A stretch of DNA of 20,962 nt from Gymnopilus junonius (Eukaryota; Basidiomycota; Agaricomycetes; Agaricales; Galerinaceae): contig JADNYJ010000549.1 in assembly GCA_015501075.1 (NCBI GenBank), positions 1 to 20,962 of the forward strand, written 5' to 3'. Below, piece by piece: positions 9,392 through 19,306 of the stretch. Positions within the stretch are counted from its first letter, which is position 1. Every line of letters begins with the position of its first letter. The notes below the pieces were generated by a model, which was not told the origin of the DNA, did no database searches, and saw only the letters and a program-made list of their open reading frames with translations. A program made the position numbers and the translations under genes.

Positions 9392-11498
9392 TCAATGGTG
9401 AGCAAAGCGCGACTCCTCTCGTAATCGGGCCCCCATCCGACGAAAAACAAATCTATAGAGAAATTGGTTCGACAAAACGAAGCAGGATGAAAGAAAGGAT
9501 ATCCACTCACGGCAGTGGAGCCAAGATGGTCATGAGTCCTGCTAGAAGTGCAGTGGCTCCAACAGTTCCCAGTCGATGGTACATCTGGTTAGCAAAGAGA
9601 GGGAAAGCAGCCGCAAACGAAGAGCGCATTGCGCTATTCGATGCCATAGCAGACGCAGCGATAGGCCGATACGCAGTGACAAGGTATGTGAAAGTCGATG
9701 TGAAAACGAAGTAGATACCAGATCCAAAAGGAACCGATGCGATTATGGGTACAATCCACGGAACGCCTTTGTAAGTGGTGAACGCCAGCCAGAAGAGACC
9801 TGCGGTGGAATTAGGTCGCGTTGATGCAGACACATGGCTGTACCTACCGAAAGGGACCAAAACCCCACCAATTTCTCCCATGATCAATCGCGTTTCTGGT
9901 GGTACTTTTCCATTATTTTCTTCGCCAACGCGTCTGTAAAGTCTGAGATTGAAATTTGTTACATTAGAGATCTAAAAGCCTGACATGCAAAGTGTACCTG
10001 TTCCAATATGGTTGAGTCGATATACCTAGCAGCATTCCGAGGCCGATGCCAAGGAAACTCATTCCCGTTGATTGAGTATTAAACGAGTGAACGTCCATAA
10101 AAATAATAGGGAACGCTTGGAAAGTTAAGTACAAAATCCCTAGGACCATGGAAGACCTAGAGGATGATCAGGAGTATGGCGCACAGGGAGTAAAAAAATC
10201 CAAACCACAGATTAAGGAGGAAAGCCATTCTATCAAATAGAGTCAGTTCTAAGGAAGAATAAATAAGGCTATCATGATTTATGACTGTGGTTACGCACCG
10301 AATGGCCGGTAGCAGCTGACCGCAATGGCCTTCGCCAAATGTTTTTGCTCATTCTCCAAAGGGCACCAATATCTATTATCGCCTGTCTCCCGTCGTAGTC
10401 TGTCGCAATTAGTATTGATATAGGCAATTCAAGTATCGATTTACCGTTTTGCCTTTCTCTCCAAAAGTAACGGCATGAAGGTTTCTGGTACAAACTATAT
10501 ATAACGCGGTGAGGTCATTATAAGGAAGATCCTGATTATTACGCACCAGGACAAGAGCCAACAGCTCACCTAAGGCCCACATTATCAATATGTAATATGT
10601 CCATCTCCAGTCAAGATTCTTCAAATTTTGACCTTGCTGAGTCGTTGCTGGGATTCAAATTAAATCTAATCCTGACCTGGTTTATGAATCTTGACTCCAG
10701 TTATTTATCCGCCAGATCATGGAAACATTGATTGTACATACCCGCTGAGAAGAGGACCCACGACAGGCCCAACAAATGGTGATATGGTATAAAGCGCCAT
10801 GGGCCTGGACAGCCGTCAATCATCCGGAGAACAATCAAGAACACGGGGACATACGTGGATACATTCTTATCCGTGAATAGATCACTGACACTCCCTCCAG
10901 CTACGCTTAGGAAAGCTGACCCACAGAATCCCGTTATAAAACGAAAGATGAGGTATACCGCTATATCGTAGTGGGGATTAGCACGGCAGTGATCAAATAT
11001 TAATATCTAGTACTTACCTATGTCAGGTGCGAAAGCGACCGGAAAATTCAATGCGAAGAATAAGACGTAAGAAACCCGGTAAATCATGTTCCGACCATAA
11101 ACTTCAGATAAAGGGCCCACGATTAGAGGCCTAGCCCAAGTCCTCCAATAAAGAGACTGATTGATAGAATGGCAACTTCTCTCCCGACGTGGAATTCTCG
11201 CGCCACCCCTCCTCAGTGAAGCCCGCCTAGATTCAGTCAGATATGAGAATAAGAAGATGAGTATTCATGTGAAACGCACCATAGACGATGCACATGTAAC
11301 GCAGAGCGAGGCTGAGCTGATGACGACGACTGCTATCCACTTCCTTATCGAGGGCAACTTGTAGGGCATCTCACTTTCGTGAAAGGAAACAAGGAAAGGG
11401 TCATGATGGTCGATTTCGTTTTGCGATGCCTCCACCTTGGGTTCTCCGTCGAATGGACCGATCTGCGATGCGTCTTTGCTGGACACCGTGGCTGCCAT
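9392..11498 (-). CDS. DHA1-type MFS transporter, 13 exons, two 1-nt frameshifts
   Basis: This is a plasma-membrane drug/polyamine:proton antiporter of the fungal DHA1 group (12 helices). Exons are 11498-11280, 11226-11018, 10960-10855, 10804-10742, 10689-10677, 10618-10547, 10494-10445, 10399-10299, 10248-10206, 10156-9998, 9942-9848, 9799-9511 and 9452-9392. The N-terminus is hydrophilic (73 codons in exon 1, reaching SSASLCVTCASSM). Family signatures follow: VGPLSEVYGRN, AFLSVAGGSVSDLF, PMALYTISPFVGPVVGP, NLDWRWTYY, VPETFMPLLLERKAKR, RLIMGEIGGVLVP and YLVTAYRPIAASAMASNSAM. Exon 5 has only 13 nt and encodes the conserved FINQ stretch. Exon 2 needs one extra base near the GGGG at 11206-11209 and one near GGCC at 11128-11131 to hold frame; with both it would encode 493 residues, normal length. 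All other junctions are in phase. It may be a recent pseudogene or carry assembly errors. Confidence 0.88.
10677..10689 (-). other. 13-nt microexon of the MFS transporter
   Basis: ATTCATAAACCAG lies between an AG acceptor (TCAAG) and a GTCAGG donor. With the two bases carried from exon 4 it completes a Gly codon and then encodes Phe-Ile-Asn-Gln, the conserved FINQ segment just before NLDWRW. The introns on either side are 52 and 58 nt. Omitting it leaves the next exon out of frame. Confidence 0.82.
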
Positions 11499-12481
11499 CG
11501 CAAATCGTCTAGGAACGTTGAGGTCAAGAGGAGGTAGAGAACCGACACTGTGTGAACACTACACACACCTTTGTTTTGCAATGCCGTCGACGGTCTATTT
11601 CCAAAACATTCGGCCACATTATTGAGCTATCAATACCCCACAAAAATTTGCCGTGTACATACCGGCGGCGTAACATTCTTGCGTACCATCAGCCATAACC
11701 CGTGTCCATTTGTAAGCATTCACTGCCGAAGTCTGGCAGACAACCTAAAGACACCGTACGGACAAATCTTACCATACGTTAATAGCTGCTGACCCGGCCG
11801 AAGGAAGAATTAGTAAAAGCATTGCAATCAATAGAGAGGCGTTTGTGTGGTGGACGGATGGAAGGAGCACATAGGCAGGCCGAGACTCCACAGAAGCAAG
11901 ATACCTTAATCTGAGATTGAAAGCATAAGTAACTCCGCCTGAAAGGAAGTGAAATTTTCACAAACGAGGTCGCATCGCTCTACATCCTGACGCCCGTTCT
12001 ACTGGACTTTTCCAGCGTTGTCTTTCCGGTTTTGAATCCTGATGCTTCCCCTGACACGCCTGCTCTGTCATTCTCACTGGGTCTTTATGTAGACGCGATC
12101 TCGTGAATCTCGCGTGGTATCCATCTGCTTCAAGATAACCGCGATACATATCTTGTCCATGCTACAACTGTAGCTCTTTCCACATTTCTTACCTTTAGTT
12201 TGTAGTTTGGTTTGAACTTGAAGAAGCCTTTGGACAGACTGGAATGCGCCCTAGCATTCTCTCCGAACGACAAGGTTTTGGTCTCGTGGAAACTATCTTG
12301 CGGAGCGTATCACCGTCCTCGCGTGTCATTCGCGAGCTGCTTCAAAAAATCTGACGATTACATGTGGGCGTGGGACAAGGCTGTACAGTGCAGCGTTTTG
12401 AATTTGGTGAGCCATAACTAGTAAGGATTTCTTGCAACACTCAATAAATAACTCTACATCACGTCCACGGTACCAGATGAT
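11499..12481. other. Intergenic, about 1 kb, no gene assigned
   Basis: This stretch lies between the start of the MFS gene and the 3' end of the unknown minus-strand gene, so it should hold the MFS promoter. Two open patches look mildly coding: a plus-strand frame of about 58 codons without an ATG ending in TGA near 12115, and a minus-strand stretch around 12310-12190 that runs up to a GTAAGA. Neither matches anything I know and no spliced gene could be built from them. Confidence 0.35.
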
Positions 12482-13261
12482 TTAGAACTTCCAATACTCG
12501 AGGCTTGCGCTGGCGCGCTCAAACGGAAATTCTCCTCCCCACGCATTCACGTTGACCATGCTCTCCTGAACTGCTGCACGTAACTTGTCTCTGGCGTCGC
12601 GTGCTGATGCGAGATCCAGTACTCGGCTGGACTCTATCTCTTCTTTTGAGCTCTGGGAAGAAGATTGATCAGGTCATCGATTTCACGAGATAATAGAAGG
12701 AAACGAAAGGTACCTGTATAGCTTGACCAATGTCCGCGTCAATAATGGCTAAAATATCCGCCATATCACCCTCGTCTTCCCACCGTAGATCGATCGTGGC
12801 ACGGACTACCGATGCCAACACCGTCAAGCTCCCAAAGCCTAAGCCAGCACCATAAAGCGATCTGGCGCGCGTTAACGCGTCGTGAAGGTGAGGTGTCGGA
12901 ACGGCAAGTCCATCCGAAGAGTTTTGACGGAAGAGTTGATAGGGGTTTGGCAGGGACTTGGAACTCGTTTGACGTAAACGTGACCGCGCTGCGCTTGTGA
13001 AGGCACCGGCGATACCTGGTGGGCCCGTGGCGAGTAGGTTGCGTACAATTGAGCGAAGGCTGTGAGGTCAGGATAAACACAAGTAATCGGACTGTAGGCA
13101 AACCTACTCCTCAGCGCTGGCGTTCGCGATAAAGGTGTCGACCATCAAATTCCTAACGTACTGGGTAAGCATGAGTTAAACAAGACTGCGACGACGACTT
13201 ACACATGTCCTAGTGCAGGTCGCGTATCAACGTGTCGGAAAGCGGTTTCGGGAGCAGGCAT
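12482..13261 (-). CDS. Uncharacterised 208-residue protein, four exons
   Basis: I do not recognise this protein. Exons 13261-13205, 13160-13108, 13059-12714 and 12652-12482 join with GT...AG introns of 44, 48 and 61 nt into one uninterrupted frame from MPAPETAFRHVDTRP to SASLEYWKF. There is no signal peptide. Residues 38-66 are basic and Ala/Gly-rich. Residues 105-122 (LYGAGLGFGSLTVLASVV) form the only hydrophobic segment and might be one membrane helix or a buried helix. An acidic stretch (WEDEGDMADILAIIDADI, 130-147) follows, then a charged, probably helical tail (153-180). The consistent splice phases, the long clean third exon and the promoter-like TATATAAG upstream argue for a real gene. 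It is divergent from the aldo/keto reductase. No function is proposed. Confidence 0.75.
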
Positions 13262-13341
13262 AGTGGTATAGTGGTATTATAAGTTGTGTGACGATTGGGT
13301 GTATAGGTGAGGTTTCGAAGAACTTTCAACGACGGATGCGG

Positions 13342-13349
13342 CTTATATA
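13342..13349 (-). promoter_or_regulatory. TATA-like box of the 208-residue gene
   Basis: TATATAAG on the minus strand lies about 81-88 nt upstream of the ATG at 13261, which would leave a 5' UTR of roughly 50 nt. Confidence 0.5.
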
Positions 13350-13759
13350 GCTTCCTTTGGCCTGTAGAAACCGTGTGTATTAGGGATCCTCAGAAGGTTG
13401 CGATCCTTCCACAACCGAAGCACAATAATTCTGATCCCGCGGGACTAAACCGGTATATTTTTTCGTAACCGCTGAATTTTGATAAAAGATACGAAATGAC
13501 CAAGAACCAGGATCATCATTAGAAGCCCATATGGGGTCGACACGATCGGGACCTCCAAATCTTGTACCCGGAAAGATATGACCCTGCCATCAAAATCGTA
13601 AAGTCTGTTTCAATGAACAGATCCTTCTTTGACCGAATAATGCTCACGTGTGACACTGACGGCAAAACGAGCGCGCCCGATCCGATCCATTTCACATCCC
13701 TTATGGTTTCTAGACGGTGTCATACTTGCTCGCCGATATATTTGTTATAAATTCTCAGC

Positions 13760-13767
13760 TATAAAAG
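13760..13767 (+). promoter_or_regulatory. TATA-like box of the aldo/keto reductase
   Basis: TATAAAAG begins 39 nt before the ATG at 13799. With transcription starting about 30 nt downstream, the 5' UTR would be very short, around 10 nt. Confidence 0.55.
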
Positions 13768-13798
13768 CCTCGACCGCTTGCCTACCAATCTTTGAAAA

Positions 13799-15310
13799 AT
13801 GCCGTCTATTACTCCTCTAGAAACCTTTCGATTAGGTTCTTTCACAACCCCAAGAATCTGGACTGGATTATGGCAGTTATCCAGCAATGCGTGGGGCAGC
13901 GCATCCGTTTCCAAAGTTCGGCAGGGAATGCTACGTCACTCAGAAATAGGCTACACCGCTTTCGGTACGCTATACACGTTCGTTGTCATTGTCGACGTCA
14001 TTAACTTCGTTGTCTCAAGATATGGTACGTCTCCACTTCTAGAATCTGACCAACTTTACGGCCTGACAAGCGTCGCCGCCGGATACTTATAGGGTGAGTG
14101 AAAGTTCTCTTCCCTTTTCTTCCCTCTTTCTTAACGAATACGATAGCCGATCATTATGGGAGTGCGGAAATTATCTTCGTGAGTTGTATCATAAAATACG
14201 GTCATTTCTCGGATCCATAAACCGCTTGCACGTAGGGTCAATTCCGACAATCTTTACCAGACCCGGAGCAGGTCGTTGGTGCCACCAAATGGTGTGTGTT
14301 TAAGCGGGTTAATCCCTCGCGTGCTGTCGTCCAGGCTGCTGTCCAAGAACGCATGGATCGCATGAAGATGACCCGCGTAGATTTACTTCAAGTACGTGCT
14401 ATGCTTAATCATTTTCCCACCACTCAACCTTTTCCTCCAGTTTCATTGGCAAGATTATTCGGACGATGGGTATATCACGGCCTTAAATCACCTCTTGGAT
14501 TTGAAGATGGAAGGTGTTATTGCTGCGATTGGCCTTTGTAATTTCGACACAATCCGGACAGACGAGATATGTACGGAGTTAGGTCCTGGAGCAATTGTTT
14601 CGAACCAAGTTCAGGTACGCAGTTACTACAATATTTACATAGCTTGACTGAAACGGATGTAGTTCTCATTGATAGATACAAGGCCCCTTCATGGAATGGC
14701 GGATGTCTGCGAAAAGCACGGCGTGAAGTTGCTAACGTATGGCACCTTAGTGGGTCGTAGCCGCTCGTTTTTCTTGACACTTTCTCACCCATTTAGTGCG
14801 GAGGCTTTCTTTCCGACAAATGGCTTGGAAGACCTGAACCGGACCCGTATTCAGGAAATCTTACGCCCTCCCAAAGAAAGGTATGTTTTCTGTACACCGT
14901 TTGTCATTTTTCCGACCTTTGCCATTACGACAGTATTTGGATATGATTATCAAAGCTTGGGGATCCTGGGAGCTCTTTCAAGCTCTGCTTCTCGTTTTAC
15001 GAAAGATCGGAGATCTCCATGGAAGAAGCATCGCGAACATTGCAACGCGATGGGTCCTAGATCATTCTTTTGTCGGGGCCGTGATTATAGGTGCGGTGCG
15101 GACCGTGTTCTTCTATTCCCGCTTGTACTTAAAAGGTCCGAATGTGTAGGAGCGAGATTGGGCATATCTGAGCATCCAGACGAGAACCAACAAGTTTTTG
15201 GATTCAGGTTGTCTCCCCAAGACAACCTTGATATTGAGACTGTTCTGGACCGCTCTAACGGGCGGTCTATTATCAGTTCAATAGGTGATTGTGGGGCTGA
15301 ATATCGCTGA
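13799..15310 (+). CDS. Aldo/keto reductase, ten exons including 5-nt and 1-nt microexons
   Basis: This is a NAD(P)H-dependent carbonyl reductase of the AKR superfamily, expected to be cytosolic; the substrate is not predictable. Exons are 13799-13964, 14020-14024, 14093, 14147-14178, 14236-14391, 14441-14614, 14663-14749, 14797-14880, 14934-15090 and 15150-15310. They total 1023 nt and 340 residues, normal for the family. The catalytic tetrad is complete: Asp56 and Tyr61 in FDMADHYGSAE, Lys86 in GATKW, His122 in LLQFHWQDY. Other conserved pieces are IGLCNFDT, VSNQVQFSLID, LLTYGTLCGGF, VGAVIIGARLG and the terminal SSIGDCGAEYR. The start is chosen because MPSITPLETFRLG fits the family N-terminus and lies just after a TATA box. 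Without the two microexons the frame breaks exactly between TAF and ADHYG. Retention of introns 1 and 2 would end at a TAG that overlaps the acceptor at 14092. Confidence 0.95.
14020..14024 (+). other. 5-nt microexon (ATATG) of the aldo/keto reductase
   Basis: The exon is preceded by CTCAAG and followed by GTACGT. Its first two bases complete the catalytic Asp56 codon (G from exon 1 plus AT) and the remaining three encode Met57. The upstream intron is 55 nt with an ATTAAC branch-like motif. Confidence 0.85.
14093..14093 (+). other. 1-nt microexon (single G) of the aldo/keto reductase
   Basis: A lone G lies between the acceptor CTTATAG and the strong donor GTGAGTG. Splicing ATG-G-CC gives the Met57-Ala58 codons that the family requires before DHYG. 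The introns on either side are 68 and 53 nt, each with a branch-like motif (CTGAC and TTAAC), so both are of ordinary size. A single 122-nt intron would leave the gene one base short. Confidence 0.8.
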
Positions 15311-18300
15311 AAAAACGAAGAAGTACCTTTGGTGGGATTTGAGCAGATAAAAGTCAGCGTTATGACTACGTTTGGCCTCTAGAAAGAATAGTTCTTGCGA
15401 TACTCGATTAACCAAACTTAGACGTCAGATAAGAAACATATTAAAGTTTCACCTCCTGGGAATACGCACGACTGACAGTGTTCACTCACGAGTAGCACCC
15501 TTGCGTGGATGGAACAATGGTGATGGTGGTTAATGTTTTTTACCGATCCGCGGCGATATATGGTTTAGCGGCATGGTTCTCTCAAAATATCCTTTCGCAG
15601 TCAAACTGAAGGTAATATATACACACAAAGAAACTTCCGATGAGAAATATCCATATATAAAGCGACTGTTTAGAAGCCGCTACTGACAAAATTGGATTCA
15701 CATTGAACAACGGTTGTATACATACTATCTTGCTTCAAAGCCCTCACAAACAGATAAAAGCTCTCGTAATTTTTGGACCGTGGATATACCAGCCAGATTG
15801 ACTCTCAAAGGGTCTGTTGAAATTCACGGGTCATTTTCGGAAAATATTCAGCATGATTCGCACGAAGGGGGATAACCGAAGAGAACCCACAGAAGTTCAG
15901 ATGACGATCAAGACAATCATACCCTGGGAGTCAAGCCGCGAAGGTTGGCCGTCCGACAAGAATAGCCTGTGTAGACTGTGTGGACTGGGAGAACGGAGAT
16001 TCGGAGAGCCTGCGGGAACCAATTGACAAGATTGCAAAAGAACGTAAATAAAAGTACGGATATTTCTATCTACTTAACTTACCAGTTTACTTGCCTTGTT
16101 GATAAGAAGACCACGTCAACGCAGTTTGCCGCCTTATGTGTATGTAGGCGCTACTTTCTTCCAACGGCGAACTTCAAACTTCAAATGACACATTGAGCTG
16201 ACCAATGAGACGTATTCTACGTAGTCTGGCCTTCACACCCAAATGCAATTCAGCGAAGGTCTTTTCACATCCGGCTTCCAAGTAGAATCCAGGGCTTTCC
16301 TTACGACCGTTTAAGTCCTTTAGCTAACGGAAACAGCCGCGTCACAACGGAGTGGAACTGAAAACTTCAAGTCGCGCAATCACTTCGGCATTGAGCCAGG
16401 CAACCGGGTAATATTATCACAAGCCTTCCGCATCTGTACTTGGCCGTTGAAATCGAATGGCCGCTTCTAGCAGAGGATAAGGATAAGATACCGTAATAAT
16501 AGAGAGATGAGCCCGTAGAAATTAATAGACGCTTGCACCACTGCGTTTCATCTGAAGGAATGATCCTCGGTGAGGGTCTTCCCCGAACGTATCTCCATTC
16601 GACCAATAAAAGGGGGACTAGGCATTCGGTGAATAAATAAAAGACCAGCCAGTAGCTATCATTTTAAATGCCGGTCAGGCCCCTATACGAAAGGCCTATG
16701 TATGGTCTCATTAGTGGAGGTCATGTCCGTATCATATACGTACTCAAACCGTACAAGTTACTCCTCAGTTACTGTTTCAAAAATGATAAGATCCTTTACG
16801 TACTTAATCAGGATCCTTTTTCACCACTGAAAGGCGAGTTCGGACTTGTGAGATTCTTTGTTAGTTTTTGAGGATCCGCGCCAACTAGAAAGTGATCTTG
16901 TCAGGTGTAAGGGATTGGGTTAAAAGCGGAATTAACGCCTACAATAGCACGGAAGAATGTGTTCGGTATTGCAGTAAATTGCCGGTTGGAATAGTATGAC
17001 TGAGCTTCGTCAGTGCCGTTTTATTATATTCGTACCATTATGTACAATCGATATCTTCAGAGCATCGATCAAAGGAGTTATAAGCAAGCAGAATTTCCAA
17101 GAGGTGAAGGTTTGTCAATTTAAACTTAGTCATCTTTACATTACTGCTAGGAGCAAAAGGAGGCGGAATTGAACCGTATAGGTCGAGAGGATAGTAGTAT
17201 AGATGGGTAAATCCACCTTAATCGATAGGGACATTAATTAAGTGGCAACGTCGCCATCGCCGAGGACATAGCAAAGGATTTAACTTCAAGCTCCAGGAAT
17301 GCGGAGCAGAAAAGAATTAATACGATCCAGACGTCCCATGAGCATGCCTACAGTACCAACATCTGTAAGCTTAAGCTTTCGAAATTGAGACTTGATTAAT
17401 CAATGATACATAAGAAGAATAATGAAATGATAAGGAAACCACAGTGTACTAAAATCGAGGGCCACTAACTGACAAGGGATGACAGTCCTCAGTGGAATTT
17501 ATGACAGTAATTCGACCTTTACTGGAGAGACGGTAAGAGAGACACACGCGAAAAATTATGATGAATCAAGGCAGCGCATGAATGCAAATAATCTGGGCTT
17601 TCCGTCTAATGGGTATTGAAATCCAATTCCTCCAATTCTGAGCTTCTGGCCTGTGAACATGATCGCACTCACTACCTACTGAAGCGAGTTTCTGGGAGAA
17701 AATGCCTCTTTTTCAACGCGGTTAGGGGTGTCGTGCAAGATAACTTGCAAATGGAGCAACTTCGCAGAGGGCAACGCAAAGCCATGAGTATATAGCCAGG
17801 ACCGAATCGGACCGCCTCATTCCTCGGGTAGGCCGGATACCTTAAAGACTTAATTAATCGCACGAAGAGCCTGTTGAATCGGAGACCTGTTCGATTGAAG
17901 TCTGCAGTACAAAAAGGATGCTATAGGAAAGGCCGCACCATTGACGTATTTCAGTCTCGGTCGCAAAACTATGGGCATGTATTTTCTCTAATGAAAACAC
18001 TTCGAGACCCCATCGAGGTTATAATGGCCAGGGAAGCGAAGGAGGACGTTTGCCCGCTGTACCGCCTACTTAATGCAACTCCTGATAGAAGAGGTGGTTT
18101 GGTATACTATCTCGGAATTGTTCATGGTCAAAGCACGACCAACGAACCGACCTTCACCTTGACTCGCCAATGCCTCGTGTCTGTGAAATAATACGCAGTG
18201 GGAATCTGCGCGCAATTATACGATCCCAAAATTAAAGTAGTCGAGCATGACGTGAGGGAAGTTATATGTCAGCAAGCTCGACGTTCATATGCCAGATGAA

Positions 18301-18490
18301 GCGTTGCAAGGATGGCATTAGGGTGGTAAAAATATTGCATACGACGGGATCCACCGAAATTTCGAAATCTCGAAGGAAATTCATAGACAAAATAGGAAGG
18401 AGAAGACTACATATACGTACAAAAATTCTCTTACCCGCAGCTACGAAAAAGATCATCGTCTTAAGTACAACGACTGCCTATCGCGATCGG
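15311..18490. other. 3.2 kb without a recognisable gene
   Basis: No family could be recognised on either strand. The longest open frames are 105 codons (17874-18191, +), 92 codons (18266-18544, +) and about 79 codons (16606-16367, -), none with a known motif and none extendable by splicing that I could see. The stretch near 15817-16026 is open in one plus frame but has no identity. GTCGAGC and GCTCGAC form a short 7-bp inverted pair near 18240-18282. This is probably intergenic or strongly decayed sequence. Confidence 0.4.
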
Positions 18491-19306
18491 TTACGCCAAG
18501 ACCCATCTTCGCACGACTTCTCGGCCACCAATGTCTGGATGTAATAGTATGCTGGCAAGGAAGAACTGTAAGAGTTTCCGTCTAGAGTCGAGAAAAGTAG
18601 GTCGAAAACGGGCGAAAGCAGATTTCGGTGGGAGCGTAGGTATACATGGTACGAGTGACGGCTAAATTGACGAGTCAGAGCTGATATAGGTAAGGGAAGG
18701 AAGGCAAAACGCCATACAGGCAAAGTCCTTTTCAGTAAGACCCTCAGCTCTTCGAATGCGCTGTACCTCTTCAGGAGGTGCATGGTGGTCCCTTCCCGTG
18801 TGGTAATCACGCAATCGTATACGACGTACGCTCCTCCTCCTATTGAAGCTCCTTTATTTGCGCTGGTACCAAGCTTCGGAGCGCCATCACCCACAACAGA
18901 CCATCCATCAATTCGAACGTCCTGGGCAAATAATGGAGGAGAGTCCGCGGCGGTGGTCCTATTATCAGATAGGAAGATATCAGCTGAGAAAATGGATTCC
19001 GGTGGAAGAGAGCGAGATCGTTGTCGTGGCCGATGCGTAGGACGAAATTGAGCAGAAGGAAAATTCGTAGAATGAGGTACCCGCAACTGGGAGCTGTTTT
19101 CGGACAGCTGCAGGCTGCGTAAGTATGTTAAGGGGAAAATGTGACCTAAAACATACGGACGCCTCGTAATCGTTGCTGTAGAGTAATTCATCATATAATC
19201 GAGCCTCCTCTTCGACGTCTATCTCAGATTGAGCCCGTAACAATTCAATTTTCGGAGTTGATTGTGAAAGTGAGCCTTGTGAAACAGATGTAGATGTAGA
19301 TGTCAT
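18491..19306 (-). CDS. PX-domain (phox homology) protein, Ypt35-like
   Basis: This is a phosphoinositide-binding protein expected on endosomal or vacuolar membranes; yeast Ypt35 is the closest remembered relative. Exons 19306-19157, 19107-18718 and 18661-18491 give 236 residues. Residues 1-110 are low-complexity, Ser-rich and acidic near 29-37 (SEIDVEEEARLYDELL). The PX domain starts near DVRIDGWSVV (113-122). Strand motif AYVVYDCVITTREGTT follows, then the phosphate-contacting KRYSAF (Arg164), the Pro-rich loop IPTLPPKS (187-194), the FARFRPTFLDSRRKLLQFFL helix and the closing LLHPDIGGREVVRRWVLA. The frame is continuous. Reading straight through the second intron (18717-18662) gives a longer open frame, but that destroys the PxxP loop and the C-terminal helix. 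An upstream in-frame extension reaches 19537, but the Ser/Thr-rich MTSTSTS start after a likely 5' UTR intron acceptor is preferred. Confidence 0.91.

Larger units (their letters stand above)
13262..13798. promoter_or_regulatory. Divergent promoter region between unknown gene and AKR
   Basis: About 540 bp separate two head-to-head starts, and each side has a TATA-like box. Between them lies a palindromic CACGTG (13645-13650), the classic binding core of bHLH and some bZIP regulators. Shared regulation of the two genes is possible, but it is inferred only from the arrangement. Confidence 0.5.

Noticed and set aside
11206..11226. A further microexon or alternative acceptor to repair MFS exon 2
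   Set aside because: Acceptors at the GAG triplets would need a one-base carry-over that exon 1 (ending in phase 0) does not supply, and no GT...AG microexon of suitable length was found in intron 1.
14669..15310. 213-codon open frame in the AKR region taken as one exon
   Set aside because: It contains unspliced introns 7, 8 and 9. The conserved AKR residues appear only after these are removed.
18478..19194. Single 238-codon open frame as the PX protein
   Set aside because: It reads through a 56-nt intron by chance, losing the PxxP loop and C-terminal helix, and it lacks the true N-terminal exon. The three-exon model restores all of them.
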